A program made the position numbers and the translations under genes. A stretch of DNA of 55,241 nt from Rhizomucor pusillus (lineage: Eukaryota > Mucoromycota > Mucoromycetes > Mucorales > Lichtheimiaceae). The stretch spans positions 1 through 55,241 of the forward strand of contig FWWN02000206.1 in the NCBI GenBank assembly GCA_900175165.2, read 5' to 3'. Positions 33,715 through 45,240 of the stretch are shown in pieces (the first letter of the stretch is position 1; the number at the start of each line of letters is the position of its first letter). Below the pieces are notes generated by a model, which did no database searches, was not told where the DNA came from, and saw nothing but the letters and a program-made list of their open reading frames with translations.

Positions 33715-34315
33715 GGAATGACTCTATCTAGCAGACCAATCTTCGCAGGAAACAAACAACGAAGCAATTGGGGAAGAAAGAGTATGTTTATTTGAGGGCG
33801 CTGCGCCTACACTGTATGCTCCTGGCCTGCCGGGCTAACAGGACGGGTTTCTATTGTCCGCTATTGAAACAGGATTACAGCATCACACTGTTGAGGACTA
33901 AGATACCCTGGGCCTTAAAATACGCAGCTAGAGGGATGCGACGCATAGCTACTCGCCAGCAGCGAAAATATAACACGGATAAAGAAAACTAGTGTCGCAC
34001 AATACAATTCACAAAAGATAACACTAACCTAACCAGGCCGAGTCAATAACGAAGAGAACATATTGATAACTCCACGATTAGATCAACCTTCCGCGACATA
34101 CTGGAAGCAGAAATAGTTAAAGGGAAGAGGAGTGTGTCTATTTGATTGGCTGCTGCCGACTATAAGGCTACATGGTATCTATACTGCCGTGCAAACAGGA
34201 TGTCTTTTTGTGATCCAGCGGCGAATTACAATTACAGCAACACACAGATTTATCGAGTTGATACCGATCTATGCGCGCAAGTTCTTCCAGCGAAAGTATA
34301 ATTAGGGTTGGCAGT
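33715..34315. repeat. Diverged direct repeat, two copies
   Basis: Copy 1 (about 33715-33985) and copy 2 (about 34070-34315) share ordered patches: GGAAGA...GAG/GTGT, TATTTGA, CTGC/GCC, TGCCG.GC.AACAGGA, ATTACAGCA.CACAC, GATACC, CAGCGAAA.TATAA. Identity by eye is modest, with small indels. No terminal repeats or coding capacity recognised. Probably an old tandem duplication or two copies of a short element. Confidence 0.4.
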
Positions 34316-34786
34316 CCTAACATCCAACGTAATGTCTTCCTTTCGCCCGGTGAGGCCGATACTGCCGCTAGAAGTGCAGCGCGCATGGCAAATTGCTGTC
34401 TCATTTTCCTGAAATCGGTTCCTCAAGATGGATTACGTTCGAAACAAATTTTTTTCAATGACGAACTTCTGTTGTCTCACTCGATCAGGCACGAATGCCA
34501 TATGATGCAATAGCCTAAGTGATCTGTAGGTTTGTGACTTCAAAGATGGCGCAAAGGCCGCCGTATCGAAGTTCTGTGATGTATGCAGTGATACCATGTC
34601 CTTCTGATCAAATAAGATCGCGCACTTCGTTGTAAAAATCTGCTTATACCTTTTACTTTGAATGTGAAGGCAGCTTATTAGTGTCTGTATGATTAATTAC
34701 GGATTTTTGTTGAAGAAAGCCAATCGGCAGAGATCCCAAGCGAGGACGTAGTTATTTTCCTTCGGTTCAGCGATCTTTGCCTCGCC

Positions 34787-35641
34787 ATGTCCGAAATGTT
34801 GTCCCCATCGAGACTGACTCAGGACTATTATAACGCTATCGAGACGTTCGACTCCTCTGACAGTATCCTTTTGGTTTGTCCTATTGAAAGACAGTGGATA
34901 AATGTTACAGTTTTGAGCGAAAACGAGTAAAGTTACCATAACAGATGGGTCCGCTCTTCGGGACTGGTCGACAGAGATCGGATCTGCATAAGCATTCTAC
35001 AATTCAGTTTCACTGGTGCATTGAGTAAGTGGTTGTTCTGAGAGCAATTTCTCCGTCCTATATATGCGACTGTTAGTACATCTTAACTACGATAGAAGAC
35101 TTGCCACTTACAATCGTCTAACACCATTGATAGAACTTGCTTTGAACGTATCCATATCTGGCGTCAATGTGCACAACACGATTTGCATCGATGACCTTTT
35201 AAATACTGACGATCCCGTAATCCTCAACTTCCGGGCAATCGCTAATCCCATATATCCCACGTGATGAGTATAATTTGGCAACCAATAGCTACCCGAAGAT
35301 ATCAATAATTGTTTTGCTGTTTTGTGAGGTTTTAACAGCAAAACGTGCCGGATGGCCCTAAAATCCATCATTGCATCAGAAATTCAGGGCAACGGGTACG
35401 TCGTCGCTGTATGGAGGTTCCAAATGGCACATCTTGATCTCATTCCATAAAGCTTTACAGGTTTATCCCCTGGATTCTCAATTCTCGGGGGAGCCATCGT
35501 CACTTGATTTGGTCATTACTATAGTGGAAGGCTATATGGGAATACCAGGTATTGTAAGTTTCATTTTCTGTTTTTGCCACTTTAAAATTTATGCCATCTT
35601 GCAAATCATCCGAGCTTGACGCATAGCTGACTACGTTTTGA
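34787..35641 (+). CDS. Predicted spliced gene of unknown function
   Basis: Not recognised. Exons that join in frame with good splice sites: 34787-34873 (MSEMLSPSRLTQDYY), 34945-35024 (MGPLFGTGRQRSDLH), 35096-35260 (ATYNRLTPLIELALNVSISG), 35339-35408, 35461-35553 (VYPLDSQFSGEPSSLDLV), and a doubtful last exon 35627-35641. The intron before 35096 has GTAAGT, CTTAAC and AG in ideal order. About 169 residues. The first frame is open upstream from about 34722 (AEIPSEDVVIFLRF), and further open pieces lie at 34271-34510 and 34540-34600 (with KFCDVC), so the true gene is probably longer. Not assigned to any family. Confidence 0.4.
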
Positions 35642-36856
35642 AAACACATGCATTAATTTTCGTCTATTGACCTATAACTCGCCTATCTACATTTCTCTTA
35701 TATGTTGGATAATTCTATTGACAGCAATATTTTGCCAAATGAAGACAAGATAGCATCTATGACATGAGGCCGTATGCGTAACTGTTGATCATCACTGCTT
35801 TCGCGTACACCGATGCATTTCTTGAAGACGAGGTCGAGGTACGGAAATGTTTTCAGCGCTCTCATAACGGACGCTGCCAGTTAACAGATCAATTGGGTGA
35901 TCCATAGCTGCATCAACGGCCTCTGCGACGATTGCGCCTGGCGCGGCCGTCAAGCGGCAAAACACGGCTGACTTCAAACACTTCCGCAAGCTTGGTGAAA
36001 TCTTCATCGCTCCATGGTTTTCGCTCGCGAGAAGATAATGGGATAAATTCGGCTTTGCTGCTGTTTCTAAAGGGAATTCGCCTCGGACAGACAGATAGTG
36101 ATCACGGTTGAACAGACTAATCGCGTTGCTGATGAAGGAGGTTAACACCGATCCATACGCATGAATAGATAAAATGTAGAAAAAGGCGAAAAAAAAAGGG
36201 TATGATGGAGAGGGATTCGTCATTTAAAGTGCTTGCGAATGATACAATCAATTTCCCTATTTTATGCAGCGCTATAACAAAGACAGGATGGAGTTCAAAG
36301 AAGCTGTCTTGCATTTATCGTTTTCGTATAGCATGAATGGATCTCTCATAAGCATTTTTGATTTTAAAAGCATGCCTTTGTGCTGTAAACCATATCCTCA
36401 TCAACTACATCATAGGCAGTTATTGTCCGTCCAAGAATGATGACACCTGTCTGTCAGAAGCAAATTCCAAAACAGAAGCTCTTGATTCTTAAACGAGGGC
36501 GATATCTTCAGCAATTTCCCGTTTCTGAACTTGGAAGTGTTGGTGATAGCTTATCAAGTTGAAGGAGATATTGAAATAGTATGTTTACTCCTAATTTGCC
36601 TTCACATCGTCTCTGATATGTCACGCTCGTCATTTGGTAAATAAGTGAGCAAGCAGTGATAGCCGCGCTTAAGACTTGAAAAGTATTCGATTTTGTTGCA
36701 TATGTACTGTGCATACCTACTTAAAAACTCGCCTATGAAGCTCGTGGCTAACAGGTTTGGTTTCAATCTAGCGTAATGTTGTGAGAAATATTGATTTATG
36801 TACATGAGAATTAATCAATAAATAATAACAATAATACTGAGTATTTTCAAAATATG
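35642..36856. other. Intergenic; one minus-strand open frame
   Basis: A minus-strand frame at 35792-36223 (143 codons, ending ...RPRLQEMHRCTRKQ) has a protein-like middle (SENHGAMKISPSLRKCLKSA) but no recognised domain. The rest is AT-rich and unassigned. Confidence 0.35.
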
Positions 36857-38134
36857 TTACGCGTATAGCAGCTCATCGTAGGTGGGTAAACGATTTAAAG
36901 GTGCTCTTGATGGAGCTTGATCGGCAGAGTTATTGCACCCTTCTGCAACTATAGAGCTATACGAGGGCAGCGTCGCTTCCTCTACTCCGTTCAAGAACCA
37001 ACTTGATCTGTTGTTTTGGATCTGCTCTCCTGTTTGAGAGTGCAAAAGTGCAATCATCAAAGCTGGATCGTAAGGCAGAGAGCGCGCGGTTTCCTCGTAT
37101 GCTGGTAATCCAGCATCGTGTACGGCGCATATATGGATAGGCAACGCTGCTCGCAGCTCGGATACTTTACCGTCCGGATGCTCGACGGAAAGAACAAATT
37201 TGAGCTTGTGGCGTATGCGGACAGCTTCATTCTGGACATCACATTGTATCTGATCAGGGGATGGTGGGACAGGCACAACCTGAGTTTTAGACCAGACAAT
37301 AAAGCTTCCGTCGCTGCTGTCATTCGACTGCCCAAATTGGTCATCGCGGCCAAAGTGAATGATTCGTCCGTGGGTTCGCGCGTGGCCACCAAACCATCCG
37401 CAGCTCGCTCGGCACACCATATACTCTTTCAGCGTGCAAGTAAAGTACCGAATCCTCAAATGACTCACGAGCGGAGTCACATGGATGCTCACTGGAATCT
37501 GCTCTCCGTGGCTGTAAACTTTGGTCGGTACTGTGATCTCGTAGTCTAGCTTGTCGTTCCATTGATTAGCTATTGTGACTGGTTCCATATACTCGGCTGT
37601 GAGAGGTAGCATCTGTCGTGCCACATGCACTATTCGCCGCACCGTCAAGTTGGGCATGAATCGAGAACGTTCTACCACCGCCTTTAGGCGATACTGCACA
37701 AGGTAGAATGATGCAACATGCGTGGATTCTGGAATATCCCCCGGCAATGGAAACTCGAATTCATATGTGTAGTTTCCAGCATTCAATACATGTAGTTTCG
37801 ACGCTTTCGGCAGAAAGTTCCATGTATGATTCAAAATCGTTCGCTCGTCCTGGAATAAACGCTCATGGCCATTGCCAATAGCTATACATCAAGTACCATC
37901 GTTATTCCACGTTTCTTATTCATTATTACAGTTGCTCTTACGCTCAGTCCAAGTTATTAACATTTTTCCCGTAAACCGCAAACTAACAGATTTAACCTTG
38001 GTCGGCTCGTGAAGCGACAACTCGAGTATCCCGCGCAAAACGCAACCTGCAGACTCTGTAGGTGATCCGTACAGAATGAGCTGATCGCTTTCAACGTGAA
38101 TCTTAGCCTTGAGCCCAGAACGGATCCGCTCCAT
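36857..38134 (-). CDS. Alpha-arrestin (ART family)
   Basis: Ubiquitin-ligase adaptor that guides endocytosis of plasma-membrane transporters, by family. Two exons (37942-38134, 36857-37881) give 405 residues. N-terminal arrestin lobe: LILYGSPTESAGCVLRGILE, VKSVSLRFTGKMLITW, HTWNFLPKA, YTYEFEFPLPGDIPES; C-terminal lobe: LDYEITVPTKVYSHGEQIPV and the following Ig-like strands. LPSYSS and LPTYDELL near the C-terminus are L/PPxY-like sites for Rsp5/Nedd4-type WW domains; both have Leu in place of the first Pro. The short first exon splits the first lobe through a normal intron (GTAAGA...GTATAG). Confidence 0.92.
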
Positions 38135-39156
38135 ATTTTCTTTTTTTTTGGGGTGAGAAAAAAAAAAGCAAAGAAAAGCGTGTGAGCCTTTGACAACAAC
38201 AAAAAAGCGTGTGCTCCAGAAAAGCCAGTGTCGCGTGATGCGCTAACCTGCGAATTTAGTTTGCCAGGGGTGACACCCCTTTCCTCACAGTAAACCCCAT
38301 CGCTGTGATTTTCCTTCTGCTTCGCCAGGGATCGACATGCGGATATAAATATGCATAGTATTGAGTATCTGCATTGAGCATTAAAGAATACACGCAAATG
38401 AGCGACTGTGTCAGCACTGTTCTCAGGGTTTGCGGGACCCTTCGATCAAGCTCTGTACCATCGCACTGACCATCGTAGCAACAAGGCGGGAACCGCTGCT
38501 TGGTGTGTTTAAGGTGCTACAACTGCATCATATGAGGCATTTTATCCCGGAAATAGAATATATCTGCACCGCGGAACAGGACCCGATCTGGCAATGCACT
38601 GGAACCAAAAAGGTTTCCATTAATGGGCACTTTGAACCCAGATCATTTCTGTGAGCAGCTTTGGAAATATGGATGCTGGAGGCTGACTAGGTCTCGCGGT
38701 TTCTCCTTGTGTCCGTTAGTGGAACATAATAAACAAGCGCAAAGTTGATGACCTTCCCATTGCCCAACTTCTAGAGATCCATAAATATTGCAACTGTAGG
38801 ATTTGGTTTTCTCCTACAGCGCATCTTAATCCGAAACGCGGAAATAACTTGATTCCGCAGTTGCGATGCATTGCTAAGCTTCGGAGCGGGTATATATGTA
38901 TTCACATCCAGGAGATCCTTCACAGGTGCTTCATAACACAAAACAAGAGAATGAATTGAGCAATGATGGGTTTGTCAATGGGAATATTGTTTTTGTATGA
39001 AGGCGTGGGCTTTATCAATTAATAAATTTTTAACGGACTATGTACTGAGAAGTACGTTCAGCGGGAGGGACTATGCATTAAGCTTGCCACGGTGAACGTC
39101 AGGCTTGTTGAAATAACCTGTTTACATGGAATGGACTTACCGAGATAGTGAAGCCG
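38135..39156. other. Intergenic
   Basis: Promoter side of the alpha-arrestin gene and beyond. A pyrimidine/A-rich tract at 38139-38170 lies immediately upstream of its start. No other gene recognised. Confidence 0.45.
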
Positions 39157-39563
39157 TTATCGAGTGTTCCAAGGGCCACGTGGGGGAACATCCAATGTTT
39201 CCAGGTACTCCCAATCGTCCCCTTCGATCCCAATATCTTTGTGATCTGTCATCCGTTCTTGGAGTTGAGCTGGATCCGGGTCCCCAAGCATGAAGAGGCT
39301 GCGTCGTCTGAATGCTTCTTGCGCTTATTCTTCATTTTGCGGAACCGAGACCGAAATGTTGTATGTCTCGGCAGCGACAGGAGGATCCACAGGGCTCTCT
39401 TGCTGGGCTCGAATTTGACAAACGAACGGGTGACAACTCCGGTACGCAAGACGGAAATCCGCAGGCAAACGAGTGGAATCATGCTCTGGCCAAGGAACGA
39501 TGTGCGGTGACCAGAGCATACAGCGACAGAAGACGAAGACATCGATGAAGGAGCAGAAGACAT
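39157..39563 (-). pseudogene. Possible small gene broken by an in-frame TAA
   Basis: Not recognised. From 39563 the frame opens MSSAPSSMSSSSVA; splicing GTATGC...CCCAG to 39402 gives QESPVDPPVAAETYNISVSV, PQNEE and then TAA at 39325-39327. The same frame continues, with no other stop, as AQEAFRRRSLFMLGDPDPAQ, LQERMTDHKDIGIEGDDWEY and LETLDVPPRGPWNTR to a stop at 39157. The acidic/aromatic C-terminal part looks like real protein. No intron of sensible size removes the TAA. It may be a nonsense allele, a read-through gene, or two chance frames. Confidence 0.35.
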
Positions 39564-40192
39564 GTTACTAAGAAATGGATGAAGACCAAAGGATGTCAAT
39601 CTCAGGGCCTTTTTTATATTCGCAAAGACCCGGAATCAGTCGGCAACAAAGCAACATGGAAATTCATAATGCTCGAAGATCAATAAACGATACTACAAGG
39701 AAATGCCCAAGGGACGTGAACAACGTACAAGAAGATACCATATTGGCGCTTCTCAAGACGCCAGCAAGGTCATGCACAGATATCTACATCTTTCAGATCG
39801 GAAATCAAGCAATAGTAGTCTTGTCAAATAAAATGTGAAACCAGCATGTTGTAAGTATTACTTCCAAGCAAACTGGAATGTTTCTCTTGATAATCAAAGG
39901 AGAGCTCTAAGCATGGTCTGTGTAGTTCCCAAGGTGTTGGATACTATAACAGACAACAAATAGTTTCGACATATATTTGATCTGAAAATACAGTACACAA
40001 GTGTTTTACGCTACGCCGTAATGTTGTTGGTATTACAAAAATTATACAGGTGGAATTTGTAAAAGAAAAGAAAAAACACATAAATACGAGCGTCTATCTG
40101 CTCATTGAATAAAAAGAGAGTATGCGCCAACAAAATTCAGTGCTGCATGGTGCCGGCGTCTTCATTGCTTTTGCAGACACCATGAGCCTTTG
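39564..40192. other. Intergenic
   Basis: Plus-strand frames here show no recognised family. Nothing assigned. Confidence 0.4.
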
Positions 40193-40434
40193 TTAGCAAC
40201 ACGGGCACAAGCGAGCTATCGCACGGAATATTCCTGAGACGAAGGAGACGACAGCAGATACAATGGTATTCACGAAGCCTAAGTTTCAGATCAGTGAATA
40301 CGAGCCGAGTCGAGTCGATTCGATTGTCGCCATGGAAATCGTAACAACTTACCGGCTATACCGCTGACAATGACAGTTATCAGCGAAGCTATGGACTGGA
40401 CTATTCCACTAAGACAGGAAAATATGGATCCCAT
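40193..40434 (-). CDS. Small lipidated-looking hydrophobic protein
   Basis: Two exons (40353-40434, 40193-40278) give 55 residues. It starts MGSIFSCLSG: Gly-2 with Ser at position 6 fits N-myristoylation, and Cys-7 could be palmitoylated. Alternating Ser/Ile/Val-rich segments follow (IASLITVIVSGIAGFVNTIV, SAVVSFVSGIF), and the end is ARLCPCC, another likely acylation or membrane site. Similar tiny MG..SC.. hydrophobic proteins are widespread in fungi, function unknown. The intron (GTAAGT...ACTTAG) is well formed and both exons share composition, which argues against chance. An upstream in-frame Met exists at about 40479 but would bury the MG motif. Confidence 0.65.
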
Positions 40435-40674
40435 TGTAGTGTAAAGTGAAGAGAAAACCGGCATGCGCGCGCACACCATTTATATATATACTTTTTTTTT
40501 GTACCAGCCGAAGTTTCCATTGCATCATCGATCCGAATGCTCCTCCACTTGAGCCGTCGATCTCCATGACGTTGGTTTAGCGATCCGAATATAAGTGTTG
40601 TTTCACAAATACATTAAAAATGGAAAGCTTCTATTGTGCATCATTTTATTGAACCCATGCAGCAGCGCTAATGC

Positions 40675-43234
40675 TCATTTTCTAAGCTTCTTTGTATCTG
40701 ATTGGCGCTGACGCTTCAACCGCTTACGATGCCGCCGTTCCATGTCCGCACCGTATTCCTTAAGGGCTTGATCTATCAATTCCTCGCAGGTGGATTTCAA
40801 TTCTAAACCTCGTTCTTGGCTTGTTGTGAATGTCTCTGGGAAACGTAAACTGCAAGTGGGATGAAAAAGGTCTAGCACAGGTCGTGTGACGTTCAATTTT
40901 TGTCATTCATACCTTAGCCACATATACAGCAAGATGACCTTGTGTGAGCTTTCTAGCCGGTTGAGGCCGTCCATTGTTGCTGGCGCCTTGTTTGGCATGG
41001 AAACCAGATCATCCAGTTGGCAAGTCTCCTTCTCGCTGAAGCATTTGACCATAAATTTGAAAGCATTTGTACATTCTACATTGCGCGTTGGGCACGGCGC
41101 AGTTACAAAGGTGTACCGATCTCGAATGGACAGTGGTATTGATTCAATTAGATCGGCAACAAACTGTATTTCAGCCATGTCAGCTTCTTATCTAATTCTC
41201 AAAACCATTCGAGAAAGTGTACCTTGTGATCCTTGAAGTTACATAAAAAGTAGGTGCCGTCCAGCGATGCTAGTTCTTCAAATTTTTCCTGTGGTCCTGG
41301 TAAGAACCTGCAAGCGCTTAGATTGCAGCCTTTTACTTACTAAAAGCGACGAAAATTTCTCGCCAGGCATTTGTAAAGCGAACATTTCTATGATGTCGAC
41401 CGTAGGCATCAGACCTGCCTCCTGCACGAACATCCGATTTGGATATTAATTTCCTGAAATGGATTATACATTGATGTAGCCTTACCGTCAGATACGTAAT
41501 AGGTGCATTCATGGCAGATCGGACAAACGGCAAATCTTTTGGATACATTCTGTGACATCCCAGTTAATGAACAGTGAGATGGACATTAAACTGTAATACT
41601 TACGTCGTTACTTGACCCTGTGCATACATCGTGCCAAAACGGCCTGCACGTCCCCCAATCTGTTTCATCTGCGGGATTGATACAATACGTTCTCCAGTTC
41701 CATCGAACTTGTGTATTGTCGAAAAGATGATTCGTTTGATATTGCTAATAATATACAGATCAGGTCTCTTGTTTCTTTTGTAGATCTATCATCTCAATGA
41801 GCGGCTCCTCAGCTTTCATTTACTTACAGATTCAATCCCATGCCAATAGCGTCAGAAGCGACCATTACATCCAGACCGCTGTCAGGGTCATTAAATGCCC
41901 GGGCTTGCAACGCTCGAGTTTCTAACAACACGGGCAGGCATTAGTCTTCCCTTTCTGGAAATTTGAAATATTTTCTGGAAGTACAACACTGACCTGGAGG
42001 CAGAGCACCGTATACGACTGCGCATTGGAGACCAGTTTCCTTTTCAATCTTATCCTTGATGGCAAAAATATTTTGGCGCGAAAATGCGACTACACAGTCG
42101 CCCTTTTGAATTTGTTTCCAATCTCCATTGAGTGCATCCTTCATGACTTCCACAGGTGTTAAGCGCTCATATTCATTGACGATGACTTCTTCGTTAAGCG
42201 ATTCGCATATGCTCTTTATGAGTGGTACCACAGACGGTTCACCGCATAAATGAATTTCTTTTGCTTTTAGGCCTAGCAAAGCTTGCGTCCATGCCCAGCC
42301 TCGTAATGGGTCTGCGATAAGTTGTATTTCATCAATTACTGCAACCTCCATTGGTCTAACAAGATTAGCCATCTCCACCGTCGAGCTAGTCAAGGTCGCC
42401 GTAGGTGATACTTCGCGCCGCTCTTCTCCCGTCAGTAGATTGCAGGCAACCCCTTTCGAGTTCATCTTTTCAAAGACTTCGTGGGCTAATAATCGCAAAG
42501 GACCACAGTAGATTCCTGACTCTGCTTCTGATAACCGCTTTAACGCTCGATATGTCTTGCCACTGTTTGTAGGACCAACGTGAAGTATGATCTGTCGCTG
42601 CATTTGGCGAGCTTCAGGAAACCATTCGCTTGGGTATCGCAAGTCACTGAGCTGTCTTAGTGACCGAAAATTATCCACGACATCTGGCGGCAAATACGGT
42701 TCTGCAAATTGGTAGAAAGCTGATAAAAGGTAACGGTCGACTGAAAGTATCCCTTCGCCAGAATTGTACGCTGCTGCCAAATCTTTCGGGTTGCAATAGT
42801 CGAGATGGCCATCCATAGCAGCTGCTGCAAAGTTATCTGCGATCTTCTCGTACAGTTTGCCAGATACACCAACGCTGGCAGCTTTTCTCTTTTGCATCTC
42901 GTTCCGGGCAAACCCTCGGAGTCGCGCACGAAACACTGTGTTGATACTTCAATTTGAATCATGCTGTTCTTTTGTGTGATACACGCATCCTTCTCATCTC
43001 CTCACACGTACATTTTTCTGCTCTGGCCGGTGGTAGCTCCTCAGTCGCGAAGAGGGTGCTCAAAGCTGGTAGCGTTGGACGAGAAGGCCTGGCTGCCGCC
43101 TTTCGAAAGTTAGGAGCTGATCGTGAGATATATCGCCTGGAGCACGGTAGCCACAGCTTCACGCCGGTTTGTATTTGAAGAGTCGGACGAGCGATCCATA
43201 CAGATCGGCTACACGATCGGGCAATCGCAAGCAT
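40675..43234 (-). CDS. SUV3: Mitochondrial ATP-dependent RNA helicase SUV3
   Basis: Helicase of the mitochondrial RNA degradosome, acting with an exoribonuclease on mitochondrial RNA. Nine exons (43012-43234, 41994-42935, 41828-41921, 41604-41744, 41486-41549, 41341-41421, 41223-41288, 40913-41163, 40675-40849) give 678 residues. The first about 60 residues are Arg/Ser-rich ([18 protein letters not shown]), a mitochondrial presequence. Motif [11 protein letters not shown], Ia GPLRLLA, motif [15 protein letters not shown]-like [32 protein letters not shown]. The SUV3-specific C-terminal domain follows, ending in a Lys/Arg-rich tail. It is head-to-head with the bromodomain gene, 178 bp apart. 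Confidence 0.96.
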
Positions 43235-43412
43235 GCAGGCAGGCCAGACTGTCGTCTAAGTTTAAAGCCTTCTTTTTTTTTCTTGCTTCGCAGGAATGAG
43301 GACTTTTTCAATGTCCGTTTCCTGAGCTGGGCTGAGCAAGCGGCCGCCAACCGGTCACTCCCATTTCACGGCAGGAAAAAAGACCAGTCAAAGGCGGCAC
43401 CAAAGGAAAAAA
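43235..43412. promoter_or_regulatory. Compact divergent promoter
   Basis: The 178 bp between the start codons of SUV3 (minus) and the bromodomain gene (plus) must hold both promoters. It is rich in T/C then A/G tracts; no specific site assigned. Confidence 0.5.
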
Positions 43413-45240
43413 ATGTCGGATTCATCGCACAATGAAGCGTCAGATCTTTCAGATGTAGAAGCACCGAAACAAACGCTAGAAACTCCAGCTGCTGAGCCAC
43501 CTCGCATTAAATTGAAGCTTCGTCTTAATCCAACAGCACCGCCATCCGATGACAAAAAGAAAAAGCACAAGGATAAGAAAAAGAAGTCGCACAAGAAACG
43601 CAAACGGCAAAAGGATACCGACTATGACGAAAGCATATCGGAAAGCAACCCCAGGAGAGACAGCGAGCTTGTGGACATTGGCGATGATTCTCTGGATCAG
43701 CAAGCTGCAGTTCCGGCACCTTCTGATAGCTCCAATACGCATGTTCTTGTTGGTGGCAAGAGACCATTTGCTTTCATAAAAGAGGAGGATGACACGCAGG
43801 AGGACGACGAGTCAGCATCATTTACAAACAATCAGGGTACTAGAACCAGTCCTACAGATATGGAAGACGGTCAGGATGAGGAGGAAGACGATACGTATTC
43901 GTACACAACCGAACGTCAGTGCTCTGTATCATCGCAATCTGTTCACCCAATGGAGCATATGGCACCTGAGGTGCCAAGTAAAGCTCCACAAAAATCGAAG
44001 AAACGTGGACGACCATCAAAAACGAAATCACAACCCAAGGCTGAACCACGAGCTGCTGAGCAACCTAAGCGCGATCTTAAGAGCGTGTGTGCTAGGTTAC
44101 TGGAGAATCTCGAGAAGTATGTTTTTAGCATCATTTTCTTCTTTGGAGTAAATATCTGATCTAAATCTCACTTCGGTTTACAGACGTGATTCATATGGCT
44201 TCTTTTTACAACCCGTCGATACAAATATTGTTCTTGACTATTTATCTGTTATCAAGCAACCGATGGATTTCTCGACAATGCGAAAGAAACTATCCAACAA
44301 TCAATATCAAAGGATGGACGATTTTCGCGACGATTTCATGCTTATTGTCAGAAATGCAAAGACATACAATGCACCAGATACCATTTACTACAAGAGTGCA
44401 GACAGATTAGAACATATGGGACTGAAAGCCATCGAGAAGGCAGAAAAGACGGTTGTATACGAATCACCTGCTCCGACAGACGACAGCGAATCCATGTACT
44501 CTCGATCAAATAGCTGGACTGCACGTCGTTTATCAACTTACTCTGGCAAAAACGTCAAGGTCGAAGAAGAAGTTGATATTATGGGTCTTGACAGCACGGT
44601 GCCGCTTGCACCCGTATTTAGACAAGATTCAGAAAGTGTACTGCTAGACAGCTCTCGAGCAACCACGCCCACACGCCAATCGACCAAAAAGAAGAAGAAG
44701 AAAGTGACCGATGCTGGCGTCGTATATGCGCCAGATGGATCCTTGAGCGCCATTGGTTCTCTCGACCTCTACAACCTCATCCCACCTGACCGACCTTTTG
44801 CTTCACTCCCTGATATCACCATCGCAAATGCAAATGCTTTACCATCTGCTTTTTATAACAACCGAAATGCATACAGCACTGATGATTGGTCTGCAAACAA
44901 GCATTTCGTACGGCCAGCGCTCTACACAGACTATGCTGCCATGATTGCGACGGGAGAAGATCCACCTGGTGCGTTTTACACGGCCCAGGATGCCTGCTAT
45001 ATTTATCCTCTGTACGGCGACGAACGAGGGGAAGCGTACATGCGCAGCCTATGGGAATTTTTAGGCGATGTCAAGTTGGAGGATGTCGCGGAAAGCAAAG
45101 CAAATTATTTAACTCGGGGTGCTTGGGATGTCCTGAAGAAAGCGCTGTCCAGAAGTTACGAAGGTTTGGGACCCGAGTTTGGAAATGTGAAAACAGCAAA
45201 CATCATTCAAAACATGAAAAACGAAACTGCACACCAATAA
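43413..45240 (+). CDS. Bromodomain protein of the BRD7/BRD9 type
   Basis: Acetyl-lysine reader, probably a chromatin-remodelling subunit. Two exons (43413-44116, 44184-45240) give 586 residues. The N-terminal 230 residues are charged, with Lys runs (KKKKHKDKKKKSHKKRKR) and an AT-hook-like KKRGRPSK. The bromodomain spans about 235-335: YGFFLQPVDTNIVLDYLSVI, KQPMDFSTMRKKL, and YNAPDTIYY with the acetyl-lysine-binding Asn. A second basic cluster (TKKKKKKVTDAG) precedes the C-terminal DUF3512-like region (RPALYTDYAAMI, YGDERGEAYMRSL), which is what points to BRD7/BRD9. A single intron splits the bromodomain start. Confidence 0.92.

Noticed and set aside
34168..34404. Minus-strand frame with LRWMLGLPTL...SVCCCNCN, reminiscent of the helix and first CxxC of cereblon (CULT) proteins.
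   Set aside because: The frame stops soon after, no second CxxC or YVNPxGxxHE motif follows in phase, and the DNA lies within the diverged repeat.
39312..39548. Plus-strand frame with a plausible hydrophilic translation opposite the possible pseudogene.
   Set aside because: Composition fits an antisense shadow; it has no start context or splice sites and no recognised domain. The minus-strand reading has a better C-terminus.
43476..43742. Minus-strand hydrophobic frame that could be taken for a membrane protein.
   Set aside because: It is the complement of the Lys/Asp-rich start of the bromodomain protein, which creates artificial hydrophobic residues.
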